The translations under genes were made by a program, and so were the position numbers. From Methylothermaceae bacterium (GTDB lineage: Bacteria > Pseudomonadota > Gammaproteobacteria > Methylococcales > Methylothermaceae), in NCBI GenBank assembly GCA_026981855.1, contig JALSIB010000060.1:52501-116500 (forward strand): a DNA stretch of 64,000 bases, read 5' to 3'. The number at the start of each line of letters is the position of its first letter. Positions within the stretch are counted from its first letter, which is position 1. Under the pieces are notes generated by a model. That model worked only from the letters and a program-made list of their open reading frames with translations, did no database searches and was not told where the DNA came from. Positions 18,132 through 29,383 of the stretch are shown here, one piece after another.

Positions 18132-20570
18132 ATGATCAGCTTAATCCGTAACAGCAAAATGTCGACGCCGTTGTCACAAACCAAAAAAGCCATCTTCGAT
18201 GAGACCGTGGAGCGGGTGACGCACGGGCTGCGTGAAGTCTGGTTGTTTTGTTATTTCGCTTTCGCTTTGTATCTTCTGTTGTCGCTGGCGACCTTCGATC
18301 TGGAGGATCCGGGCTGGAGGCATAGCGGAAGTGGCCGCCCCCTGAGCAATTCCGGTGGCATGTTCGGGGCCTGGATCGCCGATCTTTTTCTTTCCTTCGT
18401 GGGACTCATGGCCTATTTGTTCCCGGTCATGATCGCCTGGCACGGCTGGCTGGTCTATCGGCAGCGGGTCAATACCCAGTGGGACTGGGGGATTCTCGCG
18501 CTCCGCTGGCTGGGTTTCGTGTTGACCGTGCTGGCCGGCGCCAGCCTCGCTTATATCCATTTCGGCCAGGCGGCATGGGATCTCCCTGAAACCACCGGGG
18601 GAATCCTGGGGGAGGAGATGGCGGAATGGCTGCTGGGGCGGTTCGGCGTTCTGGGTGCCTCGTTGTCGTTGCTGGTGGTTTTTCTGGCCGGCGTCACCCT
18701 CTTTACCGGGCTTTCCTGGCTCGATCTGATGGAAACGATCGGAAAATACGTGTTGATGGGCTGGGGTTTCGCTGCCGAGGCCATCGCCGGTCTACGGGAG
18801 CGGAGAAGCGCTCACGGCGCCGTCACTGGAAGTGGGGTGGCGGGAAAGCCCGAAGCGCCGGCCAGGCGCGAACCCAAGGTGGCATTCTCTCCCGGGGAGG
18901 ACGGCGATGAGAAGCGCTGTTCCAGCCAGGCTGAGGTTCGGAAGGGATCCGAGGTGGCCGCCGGCGGCAAAGGGGAGCGATCGGGCAGGGAGCCTTCCGG
19001 CCGCAAGCGGCGGCAGTCCGAGTCTCCCATCATACGCAAGAAGGCGGAGCCCCGGACGGTGAAGATGGATTCGTCCCTGGCGCCTGCATTGCCTTCGCTG
19101 GATTTTCTCGAAGAACCGGTCCTGGCCTCCCAAGGGTATTCCAAGGACGACCTCGAAGCCATGTCGGCCCAGCTGGAAGCGGTTCTTGCCGATTTCGGCG
19201 TCAAGGCCAAGGTCAGGGAGGTTCACCCAGGTCCCGTGATCACCCGCTTCGAGATCCAGCCCGGCCCCGGCATCAAAGGCAGCCGGATCTCGAACCTGGC
19301 GACCGATCTGGCCCGTTCTCTTTCGGTGCCCAGCGTGCGGGTGGTCGAGGTGATCCCCGGTAAATCCTACGTGGGCCTGGAAATTCCAAACCGGGAGCGG
19401 GAAACCGTCTATCTGCGCGAGATCTTCACCAGCAGGGAATACCGACAGGCCAAGTCGCCGGTGACCCTGGTTCTGGGCAAGGACATATCCGGGCGTCCGG
19501 TGGTGGCGGATTTGGCCAAAATGCCGCACCTGCTGGTGGCGGGGACGACCGGTTCCGGCAAGTCGGTGGCGATCAACGCCATGATATTGAGCCTCCTCTA
19601 CAAGGCCACGCCGCAGGAAGTGCGGTTGATCATGATCGACCCCAAGATGTTGGAACTTTCGGTTTACGAGGGCATTCCCCATCTTTTGAGCCCCGTGGTC
19701 ACCGACATGAAAGAGGCGGCTTCGGCCCTCCGATGGTGCGTGGCGGAGATGGACCGGCGTTATCGACTGATGTCCGCCTTGAAGGTGCGTAATCTGGCCG
19801 GATACAACCGCAAGGTCCAGGAAGCCATCGACCGGGGGGAGCCGATCAAGGATCCCTTTTTCCGCAGCGCCGACATGGAAGAGGGGGGGAGCTGGCCCGT
19901 TCTCGAACCCCTGCCGGTGATCGTGGTGGTGATCGACGAACTCGCCGACATGATGATGCTGGTGGGCAAGAAGGTGGAGGAGCTGATCGCCCGCCTGGCG
20001 CAAAAGGCGCGGGCGGCGGGGCTGCATTTGATCCTGGCGACCCAGCGGCCTTCCGTCGACGTGTTGACGGGGCTGATCAAGGCCAACGTTCCGACCCGGA
20101 TTGCTTTTCAGGTGTCCTCCAAGGTGGATTCACGAACCATCCTGGATCAGAGCGGGGCCGAAACCCTGTTGGGGAGCGGGGACATGTTGTTCCTTCCTCC
20201 AGGGACAGGGTTTCCCCTGCGTGCCCACGGCGCCTTCGTGGACGATCACGAAGTGCTGAGGGTGGTGGAATTCCTCAAACAGACCGGTCGGCCCCGCTAT
20301 GTCGAGGAGATCACCCGTTTTCACGACGATAGCGAGAATCAGACAGGGGAAGGGGAACCGGAGAGCGAGGCGGATGCCTTATATGACGAGGCGGTACGCT
20401 TCGTGACCGAAACCCGCCGGGTTTCCATTTCCAGCGTACAGCGCAAATTCAAGATCGGATACAACCGGGCGGCCAGAATCGTCGAGGAAATGGAACGGGC
20501 CGGGGTGGTCAGCCCCGCCGAAGGCAATGGCTCGCGGACCGTCCTGGCGCCACCGCCGGTGGAAGATTGA
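18132..20570 (+). CDS. ftsK: DNA translocase FtsK
   Basis: About 812 aa. It moves chromosomal DNA at the septum and activates XerCD recombination at dif. The N-terminal membrane region has four hydrophobic helices (within residues 35-190), then a low-complexity linker, then the RecA-like motor with Walker [16 protein letters not shown] and Walker [15 protein letters not shown]. The C-terminal gamma winged helix ([20 protein letters not shown]) reads KOPS and touches XerD. Starts at 18132 and 18159 are both possible. The order trxB/ftsK-lolA-rarA is a conserved gammaproteobacterial arrangement. Here the gene is only about 10 kb from dif. Confidence 0.93.
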   Translation: MISLIRNSKMSTPLSQTKKAIFDETVERVTHGLREVWLFCYFAFALYLLLSLATFDLEDPGWRHSGSGRPLSNSGGMFGAWIADLFLSFVGLMAYLFPVMIAWHGWLVYRQRVNTQWDWGILALRWLGFVLTVLAGASLAYIHFGQAAWDLPETTGGILGEEMAEWLLGRFGVLGASLSLLVVFLAGVTLFTGLSWLDLMETIGKYVLMGWGFAAEAIAGLRERRSAHGAVTGSGVAGKPEAPARREPKVAFSPGEDGDEKRCSSQAEVRKGSEVAAGGKGERSGREPSGRKRRQSESPIIRKKAEPRTVKMDSSLAPALPSLDFLEEPVLASQGYSKDDLEAMSAQLEAVLADFGVKAKVREVHPGPVITRFEIQPGPGIKGSRISNLATDLARSLSVPSVRVVEVIPGKSYVGLEIPNRERETVYLREIFTSREYRQAKSPVTLVLGKDISGRPVVADLAKMPHLLVAGTTGSGKSVAINAMILSLLYKATPQEVRLIMIDPKMLELSVYEGIPHLLSPVVTDMKEAASALRWCVAEMDRRYRLMSALKVRNLAGYNRKVQEAIDRGEPIKDPFFRSADMEEGGSWPVLEPLPVIVVVIDELADMMMLVGKKVEELIARLAQKARAAGLHLILATQRPSVDVLTGLIKANVPTRIAFQVSSKVDSRTILDQSGAETLLGSGDMLFLPPGTGFPLRAHGAFVDDHEVLRVVEFLKQTGRPRYVEEITRFHDDSENQTGEGEPESEADALYDEAVRFVTETRRVSISSVQRKFKIGYNRAARIVEEMERAGVVSPAEGNGSRTVLAPPPVED

Positions 20571-20578
20571 GGAAGCCG

Positions 20579-21196
20579 ATGATCAGAATGATTCCTGCCT
20601 TGATGATGGTTCTGTGGATGGGGGTCGTGGTCGCGGCATCCAGTCCCGGCGAAGTGCTGGAAGCCTTTCTCGCCTCGGCCAGAACCCTGTCGGCGGATTT
20701 CGTCCAGCAGTCCATCGACGAAACGGGTCATGTCAGCCAGCAAAGCCGGGGCAGGTTCTATCTCAAGCGGCCGGGAAAATTCCGCTGGACTTATCAATCC
20801 CCCTACCGTCAGGAAATCGTGGCTGACGGGGACAAGGTCTGGTTTTACGATCCCGACCTGGAACAAGTCACCGTCAAGACGGTAGACAGCGCGTTGGGAT
20901 CGGCCCCCGCCCTCCTGCTCAGCGGGCAGTTGAAACTCTCGCAACGCTTCGAGATTGAAGATCAGGGAAGGGAGGGGAAGCGGCTGTGGTTGAAGTTGAA
21001 ACCCAAGGACGAAGAAGATGTTTTCCGTTACCTTCGGGTGGAGATGGAAGGGGGGAGGCTGGTTTCGATGGAGCTGGCCGATCATTTCGGGCAACTGACC
21101 CGGATCCGTTTTTCCGCCATGGAAATCAACCTTCCACTGGATGACGATCTCTTTACATTCACACCTCCGCCGGGGGTGGATGTCTTTGAAGGCTGA
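20579..21196 (+). CDS. lolA: outer-membrane lipoprotein carrier protein LolA
   Basis: A 205-aa periplasmic chaperone moving lipoproteins from LolCDE to LolB. The signal peptide [20 protein letters not shown] is followed by [39 protein letters not shown] and [15 protein letters not shown], which are family blocks. ATG 20579 is preferred over TTG 20567 because gagga lies 5 bases before it. It follows ftsK by 8 bases and its stop overlaps the rarA start. Confidence 0.93.
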   Translation: MIRMIPALMMVLWMGVVVAASSPGEVLEAFLASARTLSADFVQQSIDETGHVSQQSRGRFYLKRPGKFRWTYQSPYRQEIVADGDKVWFYDPDLEQVTVKTVDSALGSAPALLLSGQLKLSQRFEIEDQGREGKRLWLKLKPKDEEDVFRYLRVEMEGGRLVSMELADHFGQLTRIRFSAMEINLPLDDDLFTFTPPPGVDVFEG

Positions 21197-22512
21197 TGGG
21201 CGGATCTGAAAATCAGCGGTTCCGCCCCCTCGCCGATCGCCTTCGCCCCCGGACACTGACCGATTTCATCGGTCAGCGGCACTTGCTTGCGCCGGGCAAG
21301 CCCTTGCACGATGCCATTTCGGGGGGGCATCTGCATTCGATGATTCTTTGGGGTCCGCCGGGGACGGGGAAGACCACTTTGGCGCGCATGATCGCCAAGT
21401 CCGTGAACGCGCAATTTATACCGTTATCTGCTGTATTATCCAACATCAAAGAAATCCGGGAAAAAATCGGGCAGGCCCGCATCAATCACGAGAGAGGGGA
21501 AGCGACCATCCTGTTTGTGGACGAAGTGCATCGTTTCAACAAAGCGCAGCAGGATGCCTTCCTGCCGCATATCGAGAACGGTATCATCCATTTCGTCGGC
21601 GCCACGACTGAAAATCCTTCCTTTGCCCTCAACAATGCCTTGCTGTCCCGGGCCAGGGTGTATGTTCTCAAATCCCTGAATCAGGAGGATTTGCGGCAAG
21701 TCATCGAGCGGGCGCTCGAGCACCCCGAGGGCTTTGCCGGTATCGACGTGGAGATTGGCGATCCGGTCCGTCACTGGCTGGTCGAGGCGGCCGACGGGGA
21801 CGCCCGCAGGCTTTTGAACCTGTTAGAGGTCATGGTCGATCTGGCACTGGATGATACGGGGAAAAAGGCCAGAATCGAAGAAGGGCTGGCACGCGATGTC
21901 CTCTCTGGTGGCAGTGTGCGCCGTTTCGATCGTCAGGGAGACGACTTCTATGACCAGATTTCCGCGCTCCACAAGACCATCCGCGGAAGCGATCCCGACG
22001 CGGCCTTGTATTGGTTGTGCCGAATGTTGGATGGCGGATGCGATCCTTTCTGTATCGCCCGTCGTTTGGTGAGGATCGCATCGGAGGATATCGGAAACGC
22101 CGATCCCAGAGCCCTGCAGTTGGCGTTGAATGCTTGGGAAGCTCAGGAACGGCTGGGATCGCCCGAAGGAGAATTGTCTTTGGCCCAGGCGGCGGTGTAT
22201 CTGGCCTGTGCCCCCAAGAGCAACGCCGTTTACCGGGCCTTTCAGGCAGCGCAACGGGACGCCGCCGCCACAGGCAGTCTCGAGGTTCCGATACACCTTC
22301 GCAATGCACCCACCAGGTTGATGAAGGAGCTGGGATATGGCAAGCGTTATCGCTATGCCCACGATGAACCCGAAGCCTACGCCGCGGGGGAATGTTACTT
22401 CCCCGAAACCATGAAACCGGTCCGTTATTACTGTCCGGTCGACCGGGGGTTGGAAATCAAGATCGCCGCCAAGCTGGCGCATTTGCGGGCGCTGGATGAG
22501 CGCGGCAAATGA
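21196..22512 (+). CDS. rarA: replication-associated recombination ATPase RarA
   Basis: A 438-aa AAA+ ATPase (MgsA/RarA) that acts at stalled replication forks. Walker [15 protein letters not shown] (about residues 52-65), Walker [21 protein letters not shown], sensor 1 [20 protein letters not shown], and the tetramerisation tail ending near [14 protein letters not shown]. It starts at ATG 21196, overlapping the lolA stop. A Ter-like site (21416-21429) encodes FIPLS near residues 75-79, where relatives usually have a different sequence. Confidence 0.94.
   Translation: MGGSENQRFRPLADRLRPRTLTDFIGQRHLLAPGKPLHDAISGGHLHSMILWGPPGTGKTTLARMIAKSVNAQFIPLSAVLSNIKEIREKIGQARINHERGEATILFVDEVHRFNKAQQDAFLPHIENGIIHFVGATTENPSFALNNALLSRARVYVLKSLNQEDLRQVIERALEHPEGFAGIDVEIGDPVRHWLVEAADGDARRLLNLLEVMVDLALDDTGKKARIEEGLARDVLSGGSVRRFDRQGDDFYDQISALHKTIRGSDPDAALYWLCRMLDGGCDPFCIARRLVRIASEDIGNADPRALQLALNAWEAQERLGSPEGELSLAQAAVYLACAPKSNAVYRAFQAAQRDAAATGSLEVPIHLRNAPTRLMKELGYGKRYRYAHDEPEAYAAGECYFPETMKPVRYYCPVDRGLEIKIAAKLAHLRALDERGK
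21416..21429 (-). other. Ter-like site L1 (exact copy), inside rarA
   Basis: The minus strand reads AGATAACGGTATAA, 9.5 kb left of dif; it is the left-hand site nearest dif. Read with the gene it encodes FIPLS, using ATA and TTA codons. Confidence 0.72.
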
Positions 22513-22628
22513 GCGGATCCGGCCCATTCCTGCAGAAGTGACAGGTGGCAAGCGCCCTGAAAGAGCCGTCTACAGGGGGAATGCGGTCTTTGTTACAATG
22601 GAAGCGGCCAACGCGGTTGGAGAATCAA

Positions 22629-23120
22629 TTGATCTGGATCGATTACGCAATCCTGGTGTTGATTATGGTTTCAGCGATCGTGGGGCTGCTGAGAGGGCTG
22701 GTTCAGGAAACGTTCTCCCTGCTTGGCTGGATCGCCGCAATGTGGGTGACCCTGCGTTACCATCAAGCGTTGGCTTTCCATCTGGCCGGTCTCATCACCC
22801 AGCCCGGTTTGCGTCTGGCGGCTGCGATGACCGGGCTTTTTCTGGCGACACTGATCGTGAGTAAAATCATTGGCTACCTGATCGCCACATTGATCGCGCG
22901 ATCTCCGTTGGGTTTCCTCAACAGGCTGGGGGGGCTGGCTTTCGGCGCTGCAAGGGGGGTATTGCTGATTCTGATTCTGATCCTGTTCGCTCAGGGCGCG
23001 GGTCTGACCGCCGAACCCTGGTGGAGCGAATCGCGTTTGATCCCTCCCCTGGAATCCTGGGCCCAGGCGCTTGGGCAGATTCATCCCGAAGCGTATTGGC
23101 AAAGGGTGCGGGCATCCTGA
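22629..23120 (+). CDS. cvpA: colicin V production family membrane protein CvpA
   Basis: A 163-aa inner-membrane protein of the CvpA family with four hydrophobic helices. The start is set at TTG 22629 (IWIDYAILVLIMVSAIVGLL): this matches the family's usual N terminus and length, and GGAG lies 6 bases before it. The open frame extends to GTG 22545, but a -10-like TACAAT at 22594-22599 argues that the transcript begins after that codon. It is followed by purF as in many gammaproteobacteria. Confidence 0.85.
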   Translation: MIWIDYAILVLIMVSAIVGLLRGLVQETFSLLGWIAAMWVTLRYHQALAFHLAGLITQPGLRLAAAMTGLFLATLIVSKIIGYLIATLIARSPLGFLNRLGGLAFGAARGVLLILILILFAQGAGLTAEPWWSESRLIPPLESWAQALGQIHPEAYWQRVRAS

Positions 23121-23163
23121 CTTCCTCTTTCAATTCATTTCAATCTAGGCGGATTTTGAATCT

Positions 23164-24672
23164 ATGTGTGGAATCGCTGGTATGGTGGCCCATTCACCGG
23201 TCAACCAGGCGCTCTATGAGGCGCTTACCGTTCTCCAGCATCGGGGACAGGATGCGGCGGGTATCGTCACTTACGAGGGTGGGCGCTTTTATCTCCGCAA
23301 GGACCGGGGGCTGGTGAGAGACGTGTTTCAGGCCGAACACATGCAACACCTGGCAGGCACCATGGGAATCGGCCATGTCCGTTATCCCACGGCCGGCTGC
23401 ACCAGTTCCGCCGAGGCCCAGCCTTTTTATGTCAACTCTCCTTATGGCATCACGCTCAGCCACAACGGTAACCTCACCAATGCGGAATTCCTCAAGCAGG
23501 AGCTGTTCCTACAGGATCAACGTCACATCAACACCGACTCCGATTCTGAAGTATTACTCAACGTTTTCGCCCACGAGCTGCAACGGCTCGGGAAACTGCG
23601 CCTGGACGTGGGGGATGTCTTCGATGCGGTCGCCGAAGTCCATCGCCGCTGCCGGGGCGCTTATGCCGTCACGGCGATGATCACGGGCTTCGGGGTGCTG
23701 GGTTTCCGGGATCCTTATGGCATTCGGCCGATGGTGATCGGCATCCGGGAAGCGCCAGAGGGGCCGGAATATATCATCGCTTCCGAGAGCGTGGCCCTGG
23801 ATGTGCTTGGGTTCGACAAGCTCAGGGACATCCGGCCCGGCGAGGCGGTATTCATCGAAAAAGACGGGCGGCTGCACAGCCGTCAGTGTGTCGAGCCGGT
23901 GAAACATGCGCCCTGCATCTTCGAATTCGTCTATTTCGCCCGCCCCGATTCGGTGATCGACGGAATTTCCGTTTACAAGGCCCGGTTGCAGATGGGGGAA
24001 AAGTTGGCGGAAAAGATTCTTCATCTCAATCCCGATCATGATATCGACGTGGTGATTCCCATTCCCGACACCAGCCGTACCGCGGCGTTGGAGCTGGCCA
24101 ACCGCCTGGGGGTCAAATACCGCGAAGGTTTCATGAAGAACCGCTATATCGGCCGGACTTTCATCATGCCCGGCCAGCAGCTGCGTCAACGTTCGGTTCG
24201 GCGCAAGCTCAACCCCATCGATGTGGAATTCAAGGGAAGGAACGTGCTTCTGGTGGACGACTCCATCGTCCGCGGGACCACCTCCAGGCAAATCATCCAG
24301 ATGGCCAGGGAGGCGGGGGCGAAAAAAGTCTATTTCGCTTCCGCTTCACCACCGGTGCGTTACCCTTACGTCTATGGAATCGATATGCCGGCATCGTCGG
24401 AACTGGTCGCCCATGGACGCACCGAGGAAGAGGTACAGAAAATTCTGGGCGCCGACTGGCTGATTTATCAGGATCTGGAGGATCTCACCGATGCGGTCCG
24501 GCGGGGGAATCCAGCGATAGAACACTTCGAAACCAGCTGTTTCAGTGGCCAGTACGTCACCGGTGACATCACCCCTGAATATCTGCAGCAGCTCAGCCTG
24601 CAACGAAACGATGACGCGAAAAACAGGCAGGGCAACAATCATCTCAACATCGATCTTCACAACTCCATCTGA
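23164..24672 (+). CDS. purF: amidophosphoribosyltransferase
   Basis: A 502-aa first enzyme of purine synthesis, converting PRPP and glutamine to phosphoribosylamine. The catalytic Cys is residue 2 (MCGIAGMV), with glutaminase blocks [15 protein letters not shown] and GHVRYPTAG. The PRPP loop [18 protein letters not shown] lies near residue 370. It is intact and lies between cvpA and metZ, the same order as in pseudomonads. Confidence 0.97.
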   Translation: MCGIAGMVAHSPVNQALYEALTVLQHRGQDAAGIVTYEGGRFYLRKDRGLVRDVFQAEHMQHLAGTMGIGHVRYPTAGCTSSAEAQPFYVNSPYGITLSHNGNLTNAEFLKQELFLQDQRHINTDSDSEVLLNVFAHELQRLGKLRLDVGDVFDAVAEVHRRCRGAYAVTAMITGFGVLGFRDPYGIRPMVIGIREAPEGPEYIIASESVALDVLGFDKLRDIRPGEAVFIEKDGRLHSRQCVEPVKHAPCIFEFVYFARPDSVIDGISVYKARLQMGEKLAEKILHLNPDHDIDVVIPIPDTSRTAALELANRLGVKYREGFMKNRYIGRTFIMPGQQLRQRSVRRKLNPIDVEFKGRNVLLVDDSIVRGTTSRQIIQMAREAGAKKVYFASASPPVRYPYVYGIDMPASSELVAHGRTEEEVQKILGADWLIYQDLEDLTDAVRRGNPAIEHFETSCFSGQYVTGDITPEYLQQLSLQRNDDAKNRQGNNHLNIDLHNSI

Positions 24673-24675
24673 ATT

Positions 24676-25872
24676 ATGGCAAAAGACAATGTTCATCCAT
24701 GGCGGGCATACGGCTTGCAGACCCAAAGTATCCGGGCAGGGCAGGCGAGGACGCCGGAAAACGAGCATTCCGATCCCATTTTCGTCACCTCCAGCTACGT
24801 TTTCGACAACGCCAGCCAGGCCCAGGCCCGATTCTCCGGTCAAGAGCCGGGAAATATCTATTCCCGCTTCACCAATCCCACGGTGCGTACCTTCGAGGAA
24901 CGTCTGGCGCTGATGGAGGGCGGGGAAAGGTGCATTGCCACCGCCTCGGGCATGGCGGCCATCATGACGCTGTGCATGGGGATATTGCAGGCCGGCGATC
25001 ATGTACTCTGCTCGCGTTCGGTTTTCGGCAACACGATCCTGCTGCTGAAGAATTTCATGTCCAAATTCGGGGTCGATACCGAATTCGTCCCATTGACCGA
25101 TCTGGACGCCTGGCGGGGGGGCGTCCGCCCTTCCACCCGCTTCCTGTTCCTGGAGACGCCCTCCAATCCATTGACCGAGGTGGCCGATATCCGGGCTTTG
25201 GCCGACATCGCCCACGATGCCGGCGCCTTGCTGGTGGTGGACAACGTGTTTTGCACGCCCGCGCTGCAGAAACCCTTGGCCCTGGGAGCCGATATCGTGG
25301 TCCATTCCGCCACCAAATATCTCGATGGGCAGGGCCGCTGCGTGGGGGGTGCCATCGTGGGGAGGGAGGAATTGCTGGAAAAACACACTTATCCCTTTCT
25401 GCGCACTGGTGGCGCCAGCATGAGCCCTTTCAACGCCTGGGTGTTTCTGACCGGTCTGGAAACCCTGGCGCTGCGAATGGCAGGCCATTGTGACAACGCC
25501 CTGAAACTGGCCCGCTGGCTGGAATCCCAACCCGGCGTACGGCGCGTTTTCTATCCCGGCCTGCCGTCCCATCCGCAATATGAGCTGGCGGCAAAACAAC
25601 AGAGTGGGGCGGGGGGGATAGTCAGTTTCGTGGTCGAGGGCGGCCAGCAAGCGGCCTGGAATCTGATAGACAGCACCAAGATGGTGTCCATCACCGCCAA
25701 TCTCGGTGATGTCAAAACCACCATCACCCATCCCGCGACCACGACCCACGGCCGTCTGTCCCCGGAAGAAAGGGACCGGGCCGGCATCGACGACGGCCTG
25801 ATCAGAATATCGGTCGGGCTCGAGAACGTGGAGGACATTCAACGAGACCTGGAAAGAGGACTGCCCTCGTGA
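24676..25872 (+). CDS. metZ: O-succinylhomoserine sulfhydrylase
   Basis: A 398-aa Cys/Met metabolism PLP enzyme that makes homocysteine directly from O-succinylhomoserine and sulfide. Blocks: TSSYVFDNASQAQARFSG, YSRFTNPTVRTFEERLALME, and the PLP lysine in SATKYLDGQGRCVGGA. It begins 3 bases after the purF stop, so the two are co-transcribed. The purF-metZ pairing supports MetZ over cystathionine gamma-synthase. Confidence 0.92.
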   Translation: MAKDNVHPWRAYGLQTQSIRAGQARTPENEHSDPIFVTSSYVFDNASQAQARFSGQEPGNIYSRFTNPTVRTFEERLALMEGGERCIATASGMAAIMTLCMGILQAGDHVLCSRSVFGNTILLLKNFMSKFGVDTEFVPLTDLDAWRGGVRPSTRFLFLETPSNPLTEVADIRALADIAHDAGALLVVDNVFCTPALQKPLALGADIVVHSATKYLDGQGRCVGGAIVGREELLEKHTYPFLRTGGASMSPFNAWVFLTGLETLALRMAGHCDNALKLARWLESQPGVRRVFYPGLPSHPQYELAAKQQSGAGGIVSFVVEGGQQAAWNLIDSTKMVSITANLGDVKTTITHPATTTHGRLSPEERDRAGIDDGLIRISVGLENVEDIQRDLERGLPS

Positions 25873-25904
25873 GTTCGCTTTCAGGGGCAATACTTTGAGT
25901 CGCC

Positions 25905-26702
25905 GTGGTTTCCGTATTCGAACTGGCTAAGCGGTGCCTGCTCCATCCGGATTTGCACGTCAAATTGGAGATCACCGCCGAGGCGAAAGAAGCCCTGGTT
26001 TCCGGCTTGCTGAGTTTCGAGCGCTGCGCGCCTCCCATGCCGATCGACCAGGTGCGATTGCCGGCCTGTTTGCGGTTCGTCGAACCCAGACGGTTGCCGC
26101 GGCGAAAATTGAATGCTTCAGCCGGTCGTATCGCCCTGCTTCACGCCATCGCCCATATCGAATTCAGTGCCATCATGCTTCATTGGGACGGCTTGTATCG
26201 CTTCCAGGGCATGCCGCAGAGCTATTACCGGGATTGGTTGACGGTCACTCTGGAAGAGCTTTCCCATTTCAATCTGTTGCGGACACGCCTCAACGAATTG
26301 GGCGCCGACTATGGCCAATTGCCGGTCCATGGCGGACTGTGGCAGGTGGCGCTGGAAACGGCCCACGACGTCATGGCCAGGATGGCGTTGGTGCCACGTC
26401 ATACCGAGGCCAGGGGCCTGGATGTGACGCCAGCGATGATCGATGGCCTGGAAAGGGTGGGAGATACGGACAGCGCGGCCATTCTGAAAAAAATTCTGGC
26501 CGATGAGGTTGGCCATGTCCGCCTGGGCTCCAAGTGGTTCAACCGGATCGCCACGGAAAGGGGGCTGTCCCCGGAGCGGGAATATTTCGAATTGGTCGGC
26601 CGTCATTTCAAGACAGGCGCCAAGGGGCCGTTCAACCGGGCCTTGCGCCTGCGGGCCGGTTTTTCCCCGGCGGAGATCGACCGTCTCGAGCAACCATCTT
26701 GA
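25905..26702 (+). CDS. DUF455 ferritin-like protein
   Basis: A 265-aa ferritin-like helical-bundle protein of the DUF455 family. Likely metal ligands are seen in HAIAHIEFSA (about residues 80-89), LEELSHFNLL and DEVGHVRLGSKWF, the paired E-x2-H pattern of di-iron carboxylate proteins. The start is GTG 25905. Some relatives act in tRNA hydroxylation or oxygenase chemistry, but the reaction is unknown here. Cytoplasmic. Confidence 0.78.
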   Translation: MVSVFELAKRCLLHPDLHVKLEITAEAKEALVSGLLSFERCAPPMPIDQVRLPACLRFVEPRRLPRRKLNASAGRIALLHAIAHIEFSAIMLHWDGLYRFQGMPQSYYRDWLTVTLEELSHFNLLRTRLNELGADYGQLPVHGGLWQVALETAHDVMARMALVPRHTEARGLDVTPAMIDGLERVGDTDSAAILKKILADEVGHVRLGSKWFNRIATERGLSPEREYFELVGRHFKTGAKGPFNRALRLRAGFSPAEIDRLEQPS

Positions 26703-26724
26703 AGAAAAAAAAGGGAGTACCGCC

Positions 26725-28164
26725 ATGATTGAATTCAAACCGGTTATTTTGTCGGGTGGATCGGGAACCCGCATGTGGCCGCTATCCCGGGAGGCCTATC
26801 CCAAGCAGTTCTTGTCTCTTGGCGGCTCCCACAGTCTGCTGCAACAGACCGTTCTCCGGGTCAATGGGATCCAGCGGTATGCCGAGGACGTCCGCCTGCA
26901 TCCCCCCCTGTTCATCTGCAACGAAGCCCACCGCTTTCTGGTGGCGGAGCAATTACGGGAGCTGGACCTGCCGATGGACAGGATCGTGCTGGAGCCTGTG
27001 GGGCGCAATACCGCGCCCGCACTGACCTGCGCCGCCCTGGTGGCGGCCCGGGAGGAACAGGATCCGGTGCTTGCGGTGATGCCTTCCGATCACGTGGTGC
27101 GTGACGGCGAAGCGTTCCGCAGAACCATGGCGGAGGCGGTGCGTCTGGCCGGCCAGGGCCATATCGTCACCTTCGGTATCGTTCCGACCCGGCCGGAGAC
27201 GGGGTTCGGTTATCTGCGCTCTGGGGAGCCTCTGACGGAACGGGCCAGGATATTGGAAGCGTTCGTGGAAAAGCCGGATGCCGAAAAAGCCCGGTCCTAT
27301 CTGGCGTCGGGCAACTATCTTTGGAACAGTGGTATCTTCGTTCTGGGTGCGAGGGTATGGCTGGAAGCCATCGGCCGTTTCCGGCCGGACATACTCGAGG
27401 CCTGTGAAGCCGCCGTGTCCGCCGGCTCCCCGGATCGCGACTTTTTCCGTCTCGACCGGCAAGCATTCGAGCAGTCTCCTTCCGATTCCATCGACTATGC
27501 GGTGATGGAAAAGATCGCGGGGCAAGGGCGGACGGCCCTCGTTCTGCCGTTGGATGCCGGGTGGTCGGATCTGGGCTCGTGGCCCGCCTTGTGGGAAGTC
27601 GAGGACAGCGACGACCACGGGAATATCGTTCAGGGCGATGCCTTCGTCGAGGAGGTCACCGATACCCTGATCCATGCCGACGGGCGTTTCGTGGCCGCTT
27701 TGGGCGTTTCCGATCTCATCATCGCCGAGACGCCGGATGCCGTTCTGGTGTCCCACAAGGACAACGCCCAACAGGTCCGCGATGTGGTCGATTATCTGAG
27801 ACGAAGCGGGCGCCACGAGCACCGGCATCACCTGAAGAGGCACCGCCTCTGGGGAACCATCGAGACCATCGGAAAGGGAGAGCGCTATCAGGTCAATCGC
27901 CTGACGGTTCTGCCGGGCGCCCACGTGGTGACCCAGCTGCACCATCATCGTGCGGAACACTGGATCGTCGTGAAAGGGACGGCCAGGATCACCCGCGGGG
28001 AAACAGAAACTTTTCTGCTGACCGAAAATCAATCGACCTACATTCCGGTAGGGGTCAAGCATCGTCTGGAAAATCCCGGCAAGCTCCCGCTTGAGCTGAT
28101 CGAAGTGCAGTCAGGCGCCTATCTGGGGGAGGACGATATTCTCAGATTCGAGGAACCGGACTGA
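26725..28164 (+). CDS. mannose-1-phosphate guanylyltransferase/mannose-6-phosphate isomerase
   Basis: A 479-aa bifunctional enzyme of the AlgA/ManC (CpsB) type that makes GDP-mannose for polysaccharide. The nucleotidyltransferase signature GGSGTRMWPLSREAYPKQFL lies at residues 11-30, VEKPDAEKA follows, and the C-terminal cupin isomerase domain has QLHHHRAEHWIVVKGTARIT. The start is ATG 26725 with gggag 8 bases before it; the longer open frame upstream is a shadow of the DUF455 gene. Confidence 0.93.
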   Translation: MIEFKPVILSGGSGTRMWPLSREAYPKQFLSLGGSHSLLQQTVLRVNGIQRYAEDVRLHPPLFICNEAHRFLVAEQLRELDLPMDRIVLEPVGRNTAPALTCAALVAAREEQDPVLAVMPSDHVVRDGEAFRRTMAEAVRLAGQGHIVTFGIVPTRPETGFGYLRSGEPLTERARILEAFVEKPDAEKARSYLASGNYLWNSGIFVLGARVWLEAIGRFRPDILEACEAAVSAGSPDRDFFRLDRQAFEQSPSDSIDYAVMEKIAGQGRTALVLPLDAGWSDLGSWPALWEVEDSDDHGNIVQGDAFVEEVTDTLIHADGRFVAALGVSDLIIAETPDAVLVSHKDNAQQVRDVVDYLRRSGRHEHRHHLKRHRLWGTIETIGKGERYQVNRLTVLPGAHVVTQLHHHRAEHWIVVKGTARITRGETETFLLTENQSTYIPVGVKHRLENPGKLPLELIEVQSGAYLGEDDILRFEEPD

Positions 28165-28170
28165 TTGAAT

Positions 28171-28199
28171 TTGGTCCTTTGTCAGGATTCCCGTAGAAT
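28171..28199 (+). promoter_or_regulatory. probable sigma-70 promoter of ychF
   Basis: TTGGTC (28171-28176) and TAGAAT (28194-28199) are separated by 17 bases, 34 bases before the ychF start. Confidence 0.5.
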
Positions 28200-28232
28200 C
28201 ACGTTTCCTTTTCATCTATCGAACACCTGCTC

Positions 28233-29324
28233 ATGGCTTTACACTGTGGTATCGTCGGCTTGCCCAACGTGGGCAAGTCCACGCTTTTCAACGCATTGAC
28301 CCGCGCCGAGATCGCGGCCGAGAATTACCCTTTCTGTACCATCGATCCCAACGTGGGTGTGGTGCCGGTGCCCGATCCACGGCTCGACACGCTGGCGGAG
28401 ATCGTCCATCCCCAAAGAACCCTGCCCACCACCATCGAGTTCGTGGATATTGCCGGGCTGGTGGCCGGCGCCTCCAGGGGAGAAGGGCTCGGGAACCAGT
28501 TTCTGGGTCACATTCGGGAAACAGACGCCATCGCCCACGTGGTGCGTTGTTTCGAAGACGAAGACGTGACCCATGTGGCGGGATCGGTCGATCCGATACG
28601 CGATATCGAGATCATCAATACCGAATTGATGCTCGCCGACATGGAAACGGTGGAAAAAGCGTTGCAACGGGCACAAAGGAGTGCCAAATCCGGAGACAAG
28701 GAGGCCCTGGCGCAAAAAGCCCTGCTGGAAAAACTTGCCGCCCATCTCGATGGCGGCAAACCGGTCCGCAGTCTGGCGCTGAATGACGAGGAGCGGGCCC
28801 GCCTCAAGACCCTGCATCTTCTGACAGCCAAGCCCACCTTGTATGTCGCCAACGTGCTCGAGGACGGATTCAGCGGCAACCCCTTGTTACAGAAAGTGCA
28901 ACGATATGCTGAAGAGGAGGGGGCCCGGGTGGTGCCGGTCTGCGCCGCCATGGAGGCCGAAATCGCCCTGTTGGAGGATAAAGACAAGGCGGCCTTTCTC
29001 GATGAAATGGGGCTGGATGAGCCGGGCCTCGACCGGGTCGTGCGGGCGGCTTACCGGCTGCTCGATTTGCAGACCTTCTTCACCGCCGGCGTCAAGGAAG
29101 TCAGGGCATGGACCGTCAGGGTCGGGGCCACGGCGCCGCAGGCGGCCGGCGTCATCCACACGGATTTCGAGAAGGGATTCATTCGCGCCGAAGTCATCGC
29201 CTACGAGGACTTCGTTCGCCATGGCGGTGAACAGGGCGCCAAGGAAGCCGGAAAATGGCGCCTGGAGGGTAAGGAATACTTGATGCAGGAAGGCGACGTG
29301 GTGCACTTCCGCTTCAATGTCTGA
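28233..29324 (+). CDS. ychF: ribosome-binding ATPase/GTPase YchF
   Basis: A 363-aa Obg-family P-loop ATPase. G1 motif [19 protein letters not shown] (residues 9-27), [20 protein letters not shown] (G3), a coiled-coil insertion in the middle, and the C-terminal TGS domain (about residues 280-363: [20 protein letters not shown]). It is a near-universal housekeeping gene, complete and with normal length. Confidence 0.97.
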   Translation: MALHCGIVGLPNVGKSTLFNALTRAEIAAENYPFCTIDPNVGVVPVPDPRLDTLAEIVHPQRTLPTTIEFVDIAGLVAGASRGEGLGNQFLGHIRETDAIAHVVRCFEDEDVTHVAGSVDPIRDIEIINTELMLADMETVEKALQRAQRSAKSGDKEALAQKALLEKLAAHLDGGKPVRSLALNDEERARLKTLHLLTAKPTLYVANVLEDGFSGNPLLQKVQRYAEEEGARVVPVCAAMEAEIALLEDKDKAAFLDEMGLDEPGLDRVVRAAYRLLDLQTFFTAGVKEVRAWTVRVGATAPQAAGVIHTDFEKGFIRAEVIAYEDFVRHGGEQGAKEAGKWRLEGKEYLMQEGDVVHFRFNV

Positions 29325-29330
29325 GCAAAA

Positions 29331-29360
29331 AGAAAGCCCCGCCAGAGGCAGGGCTTTCTC
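29331..29360 (-). terminator. intrinsic terminator between ychF and the 54-aa gene
   Basis: AGAAAGCCCCGCC pairs with GGCAGGGCTTTCT across an AGA loop with one mismatch. On the minus strand it is followed by TTTTT, so it fits best as the terminator of the 54-aa gene; on the plus strand the tail has no T run. Confidence 0.7.
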
Positions 29361-29383
29361 TCGTAAGGGGGAAAAGCCGGGCG

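Noticed and set aside
21573..21587. Degenerate Ter-like sequence (AACGGTAT core, about 12 of 15 matches) in rarA
   Set aside because: It is on the plus strand left of dif, the wrong orientation, lacks the AG-T start, and encodes a conserved RarA stretch.
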